A stretch of DNA of 64,000 bases, from the NCBI RefSeq assembly GCF_007065885.1, contig NZ_CP041409.1:2544153-2608152 (forward strand), read 5' to 3'. Positions within the stretch are counted from its first letter, which is position 1. Every line of letters begins with the position of its first letter. The stretch comes from Altererythrobacter sp. TH136 (GTDB taxonomy: Bacteria > Pseudomonadota > Alphaproteobacteria > Sphingomonadales > Sphingomonadaceae). Position numbers and translations under genes: made by a program. Positions 47,482 through 55,709 of the stretch are shown here, piece after piece. The notes under the pieces were generated by a model, which searched no databases, was not told the origin of the DNA, and saw nothing but the letters and a program-made list of their open reading frames with translations.

Positions 47482-47749
47482 TTAGCGCTTATGGCGCTCT
47501 AACGGTCCCGTATCGCCGGGCAGGTTCGCGCGATCGAAGATGAACTGCTGTGGCCGGTGTTTATCAGCGGATCGTCTGCTCTCCGATGTCGCGACGATAA
47601 CCTGGGATTTGGATAAGGCGCGTAGCAGTCATGCAACTGCCATTTTGGCCGTGCGAGTTTAGCTAGCCGCAGTTTGCTTAATTAGGGTCAAGCTTAGGGG
47701 TGCCAAGATCGTCGGATATAAAATGCTAACAGTAGAAGGATTACGATGG

Positions 47750-47776
47750 GGGTTCGAATCCCTCCCGCTCCGCCAC
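47750..47776 (+). repeat. Island attachment site attR
   Basis: Exact 27-bp copy of 30867-30893 (tRNA-Ser T arm, acceptor strand and CCA plus C). No other tRNA part precedes it, so it is a partial duplicate, not a second tRNA. Confidence 0.85.
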
Positions 47777-48118
47777 GCACCCCAACGCTATTCTTTGTTG
47801 TCGGGTCCTCCCCGCGAAGCGGCGGAACAGCTGGGTTCGCGCTGCGCATTCGGTCAAGCGGGGCAGCGACCGTGCCGTTCCCCATGCCACTTAGCCCGCC
47901 TAGTGGACAGTGACAGCAATGCTAAGCAGCCACGGCAGTCCGATCGGAAGTGGCCTGCTAATTGCCTGAAGGGTTGTCGAGGCCAACAGGTATCTTCGTG
48001 AAGTGAATACTGGCGAGTGTACCAGTCTTGAGGCATGCTTAAATCTTACCTTTTCCCGCTAGTTTGTTAACCATGCATTAGAAGCGCGCGGTTACTGCCA
48101 CCCCTTACAGCGGGTGGC
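47777..48118. other. Intergenic region right of the island
   Basis: No gene is supported. AT-rich stretches near 48035-48075 (CTTAAATCTTACCTTTTCCCG, split by GC pairs) could carry the promoter of the LapG-like gene, but no clear -35/-10 pair can be named. Confidence 0.4.
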
Positions 48119-49063
48119 ATGCAGATGCGCCGACTCCCGCCAAAGATGCTCCACGGTTCAACCTGGATGATGCTGTGCTTCGGATTGTCGACTGCGGCAG
48201 CGATGCCGTCCAAAGCGGCAATTGTAGACCCCGCTGTGGCTCCCCCGATCAATTGCATCGTCCCCGATGTGGCGAAAATCAATGGCTCTCGACTTGTTCA
48301 GGGATCTGGAAAAGCTTCGGCGATACTCGGGGGTGCGATCAGCTCGCTAGACCTGATCAGGATGGAGCAAGCGCCGGTACAGTCGCATGCAAGGCTTGGA
48401 ACGATCCTCGCTGCTACTGCGGCATTCGGCCCGCGCCTAATCCCCGCTATCGATGCTTCTTCGGCGGTAAGCACCGACTGCCAATCACTTGTTCCCAGCC
48501 GAGTCACGGCGATTCCATCAATGGGACTGAGAGGCGCTGTAACCGGCGACCCAGAGAACTTTCTGGCCAGCAAGCGCGTGCGCATCACGAAGACCTCCTT
48601 CGACAAGGAATGGAAGCGGGTTGGGGCTGAAGGCGTTTCGCGCTCCACGTACAAGCGGCTCCTCGGCGCGACGCCCAGTGCAGGCGTTGTGCCGCTCGAG
48701 CAGGTCAACCGCTGGGTCAACCGGACGATCACCTACACTGAGGACGCCAAGCTTTTCGGCCGCGCCGACTATTGGGCGGGGGCGCGACAAACTTTGAAGC
48801 TGGGTCAGGGCGATTGCGAGGACATAGCCCTGCTCAAGATGCAGCTCCTCGCTGCCGCTGGAGTTCGGCGCGAGGACATGATCCTCACCATCGCGCGCGA
48901 CCTGGTCCGCCAGGCGGATCACGCCGTGCTCATCGTGCGTACCCCGGACGGGTACCGCATGCTCGACAATGCAAGCGATGAGGTTATCGATGCGACTGGG
49001 CGCCAGGATTATCGCGCAATCATAAGCCTGAGCAACCGACAAGCTTGGCTGCACGGCACCTGA
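48119..49063 (+). CDS. lapG: LapG-like periplasmic transglutaminase-type cysteine protease
   Basis: A 314-residue protein of the bacterial transglutaminase-like cysteine proteinase family. In Lap systems it clips the N-terminal retention module from the giant adhesin and so releases biofilm cells. Catalytic triad: Cys233 in GQGDCEDIALLK, His268 in DHAVLIVRT and Asp283 in MLDNASDEV; WVNRTITYTEDAKLFGRADY precedes it as expected. An N-terminal leader and an extra region of about 100 residues make it longer than most relatives. It converges on the adhesin/secretion operon with one base between stops. ATG 48125 is an alternative start. Confidence 0.88.
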   Translation: MQMRRLPPKMLHGSTWMMLCFGLSTAAAMPSKAAIVDPAVAPPINCIVPDVAKINGSRLVQGSGKASAILGGAISSLDLIRMEQAPVQSHARLGTILAATAAFGPRLIPAIDASSAVSTDCQSLVPSRVTAIPSMGLRGAVTGDPENFLASKRVRITKTSFDKEWKRVGAEGVSRSTYKRLLGATPSAGVVPLEQVNRWVNRTITYTEDAKLFGRADYWAGARQTLKLGQGDCEDIALLKMQLLAAAGVRREDMILTIARDLVRQADHAVLIVRTPDGYRMLDNASDEVIDATGRQDYRAIISLSNRQAWLHGT

Positions 49064-49064
49064 G

Positions 49065-50327
49065 CTAACGTTCGGTCAGAGCGACGTCGAACGCTTTCTC
49101 GATTGGCTTCAGCAAATAAGTGAGAATGCTTCGACGACCTGTCACAATCTCCACGTCGCAGATCATGCCAGGGACGATCGGCAGCCGGCGACCTCCTTGG
49201 GTGATGTACGAGCGATCGGTCTCAATCAGCACGGTATAGAACGCCTGGCGTTCCACTTCGTCGAAAATGCTGTCGGCCGAGACCTGCTGAACTTTCCCTT
49301 GCAAGCCGCCAAAGATCGAGAAATCGTAGGCCGTCACCTTGACGTTAGCGCTGTCGCCCACCTTGATGAAGGCGATGTCGCTGGGGGCGACCCTCGCTTC
49401 CACTAGCAGCTTCTCGCCGACGGGCACGATCTGCATGATCTTCTCGCCCGCATTGACGAAGCCGCCGACGGTCGTGATCTGCACGTCGTTTACTATGCCA
49501 TCAGACGGCGCGCGAAGCTCGTTGCGCTGCTGACGTGCCGACGCGCCGCGGATAGTCTGTTCGTTGACCGCCATCTTAGTGCGGATCTCACTGCGCTCAT
49601 TGAGAGCTTGCTGCCGGAAATCAAGCCGAGCCGAGCTGAGGTCTGCCTGAGCTTCACGGATTGCCGCCGCTGCGCGTCCCGCGGCCTGTCGTGCCGCAGA
49701 CAGCCGGCCGCGGACGTCAACCAGATCACGTTGCGCCGTCAGCAACTCGGTCTGCGGGACGATGCCTTTGACCGCGAGTGGCTGAAGCATGCTCACCTGC
49801 TCCTGCGCCAGCCTGACGCTGTCCTCGAGTGAAGCGGCTGTCGCTTGCGCTTCCTGCTGGTCGCGGCGACGCTGCTCGATCGCCGCGGACAACGCACTTT
49901 CGCGGGCGCTGGCTGTTGCTACCCGCACCTGTTGCAGACGCTGCTCGTCGGCGCAGTCGCCGCCCTGACATCCGAGTGCGCTGCCGCTTGCTTCGTTCTG
50001 GAGGCGCTGAGCGCGAAGGCCAAGGCGTTGGTTCTCGGCTTGCAGCTGTCCAAGCTCGCTAGACGACTGCGCGTCGTCGAGCTGGACAAGTAGCTGGCCC
50101 TTGCGGACGCTTTGACCACCGCGCACGAGGATGTTCTTGATCACCGCGGGTTCGGCCGGCTGCACCAACTGGGCTTTGCTCGACGGGATGACCTTGCCGG
50201 TCCCCCGGGTGACCTGGTCGACCTGGGCGAAGGCGGACCACGCGAGCAACAGCAGCATCCCGGCTGCTGCGATCGCGATCAGGCGTCTGCTGGAATCCCA
50301 GCTTGCGTATCGCTCTCGAAAGGTCAT
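49065..50327 (-). CDS. Type I secretion HlyD-family membrane fusion protein (LapC-like)
   Basis: A 420-residue periplasmic adaptor: one N-terminal membrane helix (LIAIAAAGMLLLLAWSAFA), barrel/lipoyl halves around a long coiled coil (about residues 80-270), and the HlyD C-terminal domain (LRAPSDGIVNDVQITTVGGF, PGMICDVEIVTGRRSILTYL). It links the ABC transporter to TolC. ATGA overlap with the cell wall hydrolase gene. Confidence 0.92.
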   Translation of the reverse strand: MTFRERYASWDSSRRLIAIAAAGMLLLLAWSAFAQVDQVTRGTGKVIPSSKAQLVQPAEPAVIKNILVRGGQSVRKGQLLVQLDDAQSSSELGQLQAENQRLGLRAQRLQNEASGSALGCQGGDCADEQRLQQVRVATASARESALSAAIEQRRRDQQEAQATAASLEDSVRLAQEQVSMLQPLAVKGIVPQTELLTAQRDLVDVRGRLSAARQAAGRAAAAIREAQADLSSARLDFRQQALNERSEIRTKMAVNEQTIRGASARQQRNELRAPSDGIVNDVQITTVGGFVNAGEKIMQIVPVGEKLLVEARVAPSDIAFIKVGDSANVKVTAYDFSIFGGLQGKVQQVSADSIFDEVERQAFYTVLIETDRSYITQGGRRLPIVPGMICDVEIVTGRRSILTYLLKPIEKAFDVALTER

Positions 50328-51391
50328 GTGACCGGGGTCCGTTGCCCCGGTTCGTCGGACGAGGCCGGTTCCGGCGCCGCCACCGCGCCCTGATCCACAA
50401 CCGCATTGCGATAGCCGCTGCTGATCTGGCTGGGATCCGGGATCGTCAAGCGCCAGGTCGTAGTGGTATCGAGCCGGCCCCCGACGTCGGCGGCGGCGTG
50501 GCGATCACTGACTTCGCGCGTCACATTGAGGCCAGGGACCAGATCGAGAGCAGGCTCCGCCGTAGGCTCGTCGGTTCGCGCGTTCAGTGCATCGTGCAAG
50601 CGCGCGTAGTCGAGCGCAGGGATATGCTCTGCGCCGGTCCAGCGATCGGTAAAGGCGCGTTCCGTGCCGTAAGATCCGGGCAGACGGTAGAAAATATGGC
50701 GGCCGATCTTCGTCAGCTTGCCAAGTGTGAATGCCCAGCGCGGAACAACGTAATCAGCGTGATAATTGGTTGCAGTGCCAACTTCAGGAGCGGTGGCGCC
50801 CATCAGGGCTTCCTGCGCGACACGCTTCGCTTCATTCCACTGCCTGGCCATCGGGGTCCTGAGCAAGGAGCCATCGCAGGTGAAGCTGAACTGGCACACC
50901 CGTTGGTTGGCCCCTTCGTAAACCACCCCGCAGACGGAATTTGGATAGGCGGGGTGGCGCAGCCGGTTGAGTACGACCTGCGCGACCCCCCGCTTACCCA
51001 ATTCGGGTTCATTGGCCGCTTCATAGTAGATGGCCTGGGTCAGGCATTTGAGAGCGGTGTCGTATCCGGCAGATATGCGCGTGACCTGGGTGAAGCCGGT
51101 CATTCTTCCGACCGGCATCGACGAAATCGGAATGAGCGCGTTGCGTGCTACGGCCGTCTCGCCAGTCACGAGAAGCGGCTGGTCGGAGCCGGTGGACATT
51201 TCTTCCAACTGGGCCCGCAACTCCGGCTTGATCACCGCGGCTTCGGCGGCATGTTCAGGCTGTACGAAAGAAGACGCGCCGAGGAGGCACAGCACGGCCA
51301 GGGAAAGGGTCAAAAGCGCCGGGAGCTTGCGCAACTGCGTCGCGGATTGAGGCGGCCGGTCCGGAACGACGAGGGCTGCAGACACGATCAT
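50324..51391 (-). CDS. SleB-type cell wall hydrolase
   Basis: A 355-residue protein with an N-terminal membrane or signal helix (LPALLTLSLAVLCLLGASSF) and a Hydrolase_2 (SleB) domain: LTQAIYYEAANEPELGKRGV with the catalytic Glu, AQVVLNRLRHPAYPNSVCGV, CQFSFTCDG and HADYVVPRWA. It would cleave peptidoglycan in the periplasm. It lies between the secretion ABC and HlyD genes with tight spacing on both sides (1 nt and 4-nt overlap), so it belongs to the operon and may open the wall for the secretion channel or adhesin (inference). ATG 51391 is chosen over an upstream in-frame start inside the ABC gene. Confidence 0.88.
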   Translation of the reverse strand: MIVSAALVVPDRPPQSATQLRKLPALLTLSLAVLCLLGASSFVQPEHAAEAAVIKPELRAQLEEMSTGSDQPLLVTGETAVARNALIPISSMPVGRMTGFTQVTRISAGYDTALKCLTQAIYYEAANEPELGKRGVAQVVLNRLRHPAYPNSVCGVVYEGANQRVCQFSFTCDGSLLRTPMARQWNEAKRVAQEALMGATAPEVGTATNYHADYVVPRWAFTLGKLTKIGRHIFYRLPGSYGTERAFTDRWTGAEHIPALDYARLHDALNARTDEPTAEPALDLVPGLNVTREVSDRHAAADVGGRLDTTTTWRLTIPDPSQISSGYRNAVVDQGAVAAPEPASSDEPGQRTPVT

Positions 51392-51392
51392 T

Positions 51393-53522
51393 TCACCTTG
51401 GTTCCGCGACTGAGCGAGCGATGACTTCTTGCACCGGACCGTCAGCCACAACTCGTCCATTGTCGAGCACCACGAGCCGGTCGCAGAGCGAAAAGAGTGC
51501 CGGGCGATGGGTGGAAACGACCAAGGTCTGATCTTCTGTCAGAGCATGGGACAACCGCTCGACGAAAAGTGACTCGGTCTGCGCATCCATCGCGCCGGTC
51601 GGTTCGTCGAGGAACAACAGTTCGCATGGGCTAACGAGGGCTCGGCTAAGCGCTAGAAACGCGCGTTGACCGCCGGATAGGCTGCGGCCGTTCTCGCCCA
51701 CCGGACGGTCGAAGCCGCCGCCATCTTGGCTCAGGAACTCTTCTGCACCTGTAGCGCGCAGCGCGGCAATCAAGCGGTCGTCGCTCGCATCACGCTTGCC
51801 GAGTGCGAGGTTGTCCTTGATCGAACCGGTGAAAATCGCCGCGTCTTGGCCCACATAGCGGAAAGCATCTCGGATCTGCTGGGGACGGTACTGGCGGCTG
51901 TCGATACCGCCTACGAGCATTGCCCCCTCGGTCGGGGCATAGAGGCCGCAGAGCACGCGTCCGAGGGTCGACTTACCCGAGGCCACACGGCCGACAATCG
52001 CGACCTTCTCGCCTGCGCGGATGGTCAGATCGATGGCGTTCAGCGCCGACTGCGAAGCACCGGGATAGCGGAACGACAATTTGTCTAGAGTGATCGTAGG
52101 CCGCGAAATGCCTGACAGGGTAAGGTTGCCGCTGGCTCGCCTCTCGTCCTCACCGTCGAAGAGCATCTCGATGCTCGCCAGTGTTTCGTTGGCCTGACGT
52201 CCGCGCGTGAGGAGGAAGGCGATCTGACCCGCCGGCGCGAGCGACCGCGAGGCCAACATAACCACCGCGATGATCGCGCCCATCGAGATCGTTCCGGCGG
52301 CGAACAGGTAATATCCGCCGATCACCAAGGCGACGGAAGACACCTGCTGGAATGTTTGCGCGAGTCCGATCGCCAGCGAATTGATCGAGCGCAGCCGCAT
52401 TTGCGAATGGCTGCCGACCTCGGCCAAGCGCCGCCAGCGTCCAACCATGCCGCTTTCACCCGACAAGCTCTTCAGCGTCTCCATTCCGGCCAACGATTCA
52501 ACGAGCAGCGTCTGCTGCAAGCCCGCGTCGGCTTGCGCGTCACGTGCGGCATCGACGACCTTCTTCTGCAGAATCCAGCCTGCGATCGCCATGCCCGCCA
52601 TAATCACCACGGGAACCAGCGCGAGCCAGCCGGAGATGATCGCCATCACTCCCACGAAGACGAACAGAAAGATCACGTCGACGATCAGGACGACGGTCGT
52701 CGAAGCGAAGAAGTCGCGAACGATGGCGTATTCCGCGACCCTCGCCGCAAGCGCGCCGGTATGTCCGCGCGGACTGACCAGCGGCGTGGCCAGGATACGC
52801 GAGAAAATCTTCTGCGAAAGTTTCAGGTCAAGCCGATGCGAGGCTTCGTCAACTACCGCGGTACGCGCGCGGCGCAGCATGAATTCCAGCGTGAATGCTA
52901 GGATCACGCCAATCGCGAGGACCCACAGCGTCGCACCGGCCCGGTTGGGGATCACCCGGTCATAAACGTTCATGGTGAAAAGAGGCAGCGCCACCGCCAG
53001 CAGGTTGAGCACTGTGGAGGCGACAAGAATGGGCCAAAGCGCGGCACGCTCCTTGCGCAGCTCGTTCCAGAACCAATGGGTCCGTCCCTTGGCGTGCCAT
53101 GGTGCTTCGTCGGCACGCATGGCGTCGGGGTTACCAAAGACCGCTAGGAAGCGGGTGATCGCCCGTCCTTTCAACTCGCTGCGTGCAACCCAGACTTCGC
53201 CGTCCAACGGCTGCCACAGCAGCAAGTCGCCGTCACGAGCATCCAGGATCAGCGCGAATTGGCCCGCACCGAACTCTACCAGCGCGGGATATTCGGATGC
53301 ACGCACCGGCAACTGGCGAATGGAGCGCGGTTCGAACGGTAAATCCGCCATCTCCAGCGCGGCCTCGGCTTGATGACCGGGAAGCCATCCCGAAGACCCG
53401 CGCGGGAGCATCGCGAGCCGCGACGGATCAAACGACGGCCCAAGACGCCGGGCCAACTCGGCGACGCACTCGACCAAGGGGTCGGCCAGCTGCCCGGCGA
53501 TGGTCTTTCCTTCATACGTCAT
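51393..53522 (-). CDS. Type I secretion ABC transporter (LapB-like)
   Basis: A 709-residue permease/ATPase fusion. The first 130 residues resemble a C39-like peptidase domain without the catalytic Cys, used for substrate docking. Then six membrane helices (from LWPILVASTVLNLLAVALPL) and the ATPase with Walker A GRVASGKST, signature SLSGGQRAFLALSRA, Walker B LLFLDEPTGAMD and the switch His in VSTHRP. ATG 53522 gives the family N-terminus. Confidence 0.92.
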   Translation of the reverse strand: MTYEGKTIAGQLADPLVECVAELARRLGPSFDPSRLAMLPRGSSGWLPGHQAEAALEMADLPFEPRSIRQLPVRASEYPALVEFGAGQFALILDARDGDLLLWQPLDGEVWVARSELKGRAITRFLAVFGNPDAMRADEAPWHAKGRTHWFWNELRKERAALWPILVASTVLNLLAVALPLFTMNVYDRVIPNRAGATLWVLAIGVILAFTLEFMLRRARTAVVDEASHRLDLKLSQKIFSRILATPLVSPRGHTGALAARVAEYAIVRDFFASTTVVLIVDVIFLFVFVGVMAIISGWLALVPVVIMAGMAIAGWILQKKVVDAARDAQADAGLQQTLLVESLAGMETLKSLSGESGMVGRWRRLAEVGSHSQMRLRSINSLAIGLAQTFQQVSSVALVIGGYYLFAAGTISMGAIIAVVMLASRSLAPAGQIAFLLTRGRQANETLASIEMLFDGEDERRASGNLTLSGISRPTITLDKLSFRYPGASQSALNAIDLTIRAGEKVAIVGRVASGKSTLGRVLCGLYAPTEGAMLVGGIDSRQYRPQQIRDAFRYVGQDAAIFTGSIKDNLALGKRDASDDRLIAALRATGAEEFLSQDGGGFDRPVGENGRSLSGGQRAFLALSRALVSPCELLFLDEPTGAMDAQTESLFVERLSHALTEDQTLVVSTHRPALFSLCDRLVVLDNGRVVADGPVQEVIARSVAEPR

Positions 53523-53553
53523 TTCGTAGCTTTTCTGCGCGACCTCGCTCGAT

Positions 53554-54954
53554 CTATCCGCGTACGCGGCGGTCGAGCTCGGCGGGAGCCGGCGGGCCGT
53601 AATCAAATTGCTCTCGCTCGGTTTCCCCGGCCCCGGCGCCCGGCGCGATCTGCATTGCGTCAAGCAGGCCGTTCACCGCAGCGAGCGTCTGATATTGCGC
53701 GAACAGCTGCGAAAAGCGCGTCGTCTCGAGCCGCACTTGCGTGTTGTAGCGCGTGTTCTGCGCGTCGAGCACATCAAGCAGCGACCGGCGTCCGACGTTG
53801 AACTGACTGCGATACGATAGCAGTAGGTCATCGCTCACCTGGCTCTGGCGTTCGACCTTGCTGGCGACATCGGCCTGACTTTCCATCGTGGTCCATGCCG
53901 TGCGCACGTCCTCCTCGGCTTCGCGCTCCAGCTGATGCAGGCGATAGCGGCTCTCGCTCGCGCGGCGCACCATCTCCTGCAACTTGGCGCGGTTGATGCC
54001 GCCGTCGAACACGTTCCACTTGAGCACGACGCGTCCCTGGACATCGTTGGTCTCACCGCGGAAACCGTCGATGTCCTCGCCGATGCGGCCGCGCACCTCG
54101 AGACCGACCGTGGGGAAAAGATCGCCTTCGGCCGCCTTGACCAAGCCGTGCGATGCGTCGACGTCGGCCTGCGCCTCGCGCACGCGCGGATTGCGAGTGC
54201 GCGCTTGTCCCACCGCTACGTCCAGAGATGCTGGCAGAGCTGCGGCGAGGTTGGGCGGCATGACAACCCTGTCGATGTCCAGCCCAGTCAGCCGGCGCAG
54301 CGTGATCATCGCATTGGTGAGGTCCTGCCGCGCTTCGGTCTCGCGGACCATTGCGGCCTGGAACCGCTCCTCGGCCTGTTGGCGGTCGGCGATGCTGATC
54401 GAGCCCTGCTCGACCCCTTGGCCGAGGTCACCTACCAGCATCTGGTGGAAGGTGACGTTGTCCTGCGAAGCGGCGACGACGCGTTGCTGCAGCAGGACGT
54501 CGAAATATTGCCGTGCGATCTGCAGGGCAACGAACTCGGAACGCTCGACCACCCGCAGCGAGGCACCGTCGACCCGCGCCGCCTGTCGTGTGAGCTCACC
54601 CCGGCGGCGTCCGAAATCGAGGACCGTCCAATCCCCAACGATCCCCGCTTCGAGAGGGTAAAGTTCGTCATCCGCGATACCGAGCGTACGGCGCGTCTGG
54701 TTCTCGAGCCGTCGCATGCCGGCCGAGGCTTCAAGGTCGACCCGGGGCGCGTAGAGCCCTTGCGCCTGTCGGCGCTCGAACTCGATTGCCTCCTTGTTCA
54801 TCTGCGCCTGGATGATCTCGGGGTTGGACCGCATCGCGATAGCGACGGCTTCCTGCAGCGAGATTGCACCCCCGGCATCCTGCGCGAGAGCGGAAGGCGC
54901 GGTCGTGGCTAGCAGCACGGCGGCGGCCGCAGCGAGAGTGAATTTGCGCATCAT
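53554..54954 (-). CDS. TolC-family outer-membrane channel (LapE-like)
   Basis: A 466-residue outer-membrane efflux protein with signal peptide (TLAAAAAVLLATTAPSALAQ) and two TolC repeats (ISLQEAVAIAMRSNPEIIQA, VGQARTRNPRVREAQADVDA). It completes the tripartite secretion channel with the ABC and HlyD proteins. ATG 54954 follows GGGGGA. Confidence 0.92.
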   Translation of the reverse strand: MMRKFTLAAAAAVLLATTAPSALAQDAGGAISLQEAVAIAMRSNPEIIQAQMNKEAIEFERRQAQGLYAPRVDLEASAGMRRLENQTRRTLGIADDELYPLEAGIVGDWTVLDFGRRRGELTRQAARVDGASLRVVERSEFVALQIARQYFDVLLQQRVVAASQDNVTFHQMLVGDLGQGVEQGSISIADRQQAEERFQAAMVRETEARQDLTNAMITLRRLTGLDIDRVVMPPNLAAALPASLDVAVGQARTRNPRVREAQADVDASHGLVKAAEGDLFPTVGLEVRGRIGEDIDGFRGETNDVQGRVVLKWNVFDGGINRAKLQEMVRRASESRYRLHQLEREAEEDVRTAWTTMESQADVASKVERQSQVSDDLLLSYRSQFNVGRRSLLDVLDAQNTRYNTQVRLETTRFSQLFAQYQTLAAVNGLLDAMQIAPGAGAGETEREQFDYGPPAPAELDRRVRG

Positions 54955-54968
54955 GAGATCCCCCAATC

Positions 54969-55685
54969 CTAGCGAACAGTGATTTCGACACGACGATTTT
55001 GCGGATTGCGCACCCCGTCCTCGGTAGGCACCCGCGGATTGGTTTCCCCGCGCGCGGAAGTCGTGATCGAGCCTCCCACTCCGAGGGACGTCATCATGGC
55101 GGCAACGGCTTGTGCCCGCCGTTCCGACAGGCCTTCGTTGTAGGCGTCGCTGCCTGCCCGGTCGGCATGACCGACGACATCGAATCCAGTCCACCCGCAG
55201 GGGCCGGCGTTCGTCGTCACGAATGAGACGGTCTGTTGCGCATCAGCCGGCAGTTGCGCGGAGTCGAAATCGAAGAACAGGATGCCGGCAAGTTTCTGGC
55301 TACAGACCTCGTTCGGCACCGCAGGCATGACCGGCGCGACCGGCTGGGAGGGGGCCATCGGCGTCGGCTCGCGATCCATCAGGCTCGCCGCCAGCGCGCA
55401 GTTGGCGATGCTGGTTTCATCTTTGGTCGAAGATTTGAGGAAGCCCAGCGCGATGCCGCACTGCACTTTCGCCTCATTGGCCCAATTGTATCGGCTGTCA
55501 TCGGCCCCAACGACGGCGGGGTCGGTGGAGCGCGCGAGTGCCCGATCGTAGCGCTGCTGAATCTCGCTGCGCAGACTTGCCGTGTCGAGCGCGAGCAACT
55601 CCTGCGTCGCAGGCTGCGCGAAAGCTGGCGAGGCAGCAGCCGAAAGCGCCGCCACCCCTGCAGCAGTGATTATCAGTCTCATCAT
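54969..55685 (-). CDS. OmpA-family protein
   Basis: A 238-residue exported protein with a signal peptide (LIITAAGVAALSAAASPAFA), a helical middle and an OmpA-like peptidoglycan-binding domain (LFFDFDSAQLPADAQQTVSF, VVGHADRAGSDAYNEGLSER, NRRVEITVR). It has no N-terminal barrel. Between the adhesin and tolC genes it probably anchors the secretion or adhesion complex to peptidoglycan (inference). Confidence 0.88.
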   Translation of the reverse strand: MMRLIITAAGVAALSAAASPAFAQPATQELLALDTASLRSEIQQRYDRALARSTDPAVVGADDSRYNWANEAKVQCGIALGFLKSSTKDETSIANCALAASLMDREPTPMAPSQPVAPVMPAVPNEVCSQKLAGILFFDFDSAQLPADAQQTVSFVTTNAGPCGWTGFDVVGHADRAGSDAYNEGLSERRAQAVAAMMTSLGVGGSITTSARGETNPRVPTEDGVRNPQNRRVEITVR

Positions 55686-55709
55686 CTCATCCCCCGAAAA
55701 GCGGCCGCG

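Larger units (their letters stand above)
30894..47749. mobile_element. Genomic island in tRNA-Ser, apparently two tandem elements
   Basis: The region is bounded by the 27-bp direct repeats at 30867-30893 and 47750-47776. Contents differ from the flanks: serine-recombinase fragments, two sensor/regulator sets, a chaperone-usher locus, many broken frames and visibly lower GC (especially 32.4-36.7 kb). The left-end sequence starting CTAGTCCGC at 30894 recurs, diverged, from 37126, together with another recombinase tail, so two related elements probably inserted successively, with an internal junction near 37126. No intact integrase remains, so it is probably immobile by itself. Confidence 0.75.

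Noticed and set aside
47740..47776. A second complete tRNA-Ser at the right end of the island
   Set aside because: Only the T arm and acceptor 3' strand are present; no D arm or anticodon arm lies upstream.
47694..47885. ORF translating to GGAGGIRTP through the attR site, and its counterpart at 30754-31056
   Set aside because: These are minus-strand readings of the tRNA-Ser 3' end, a common false gene; nothing supports translation.
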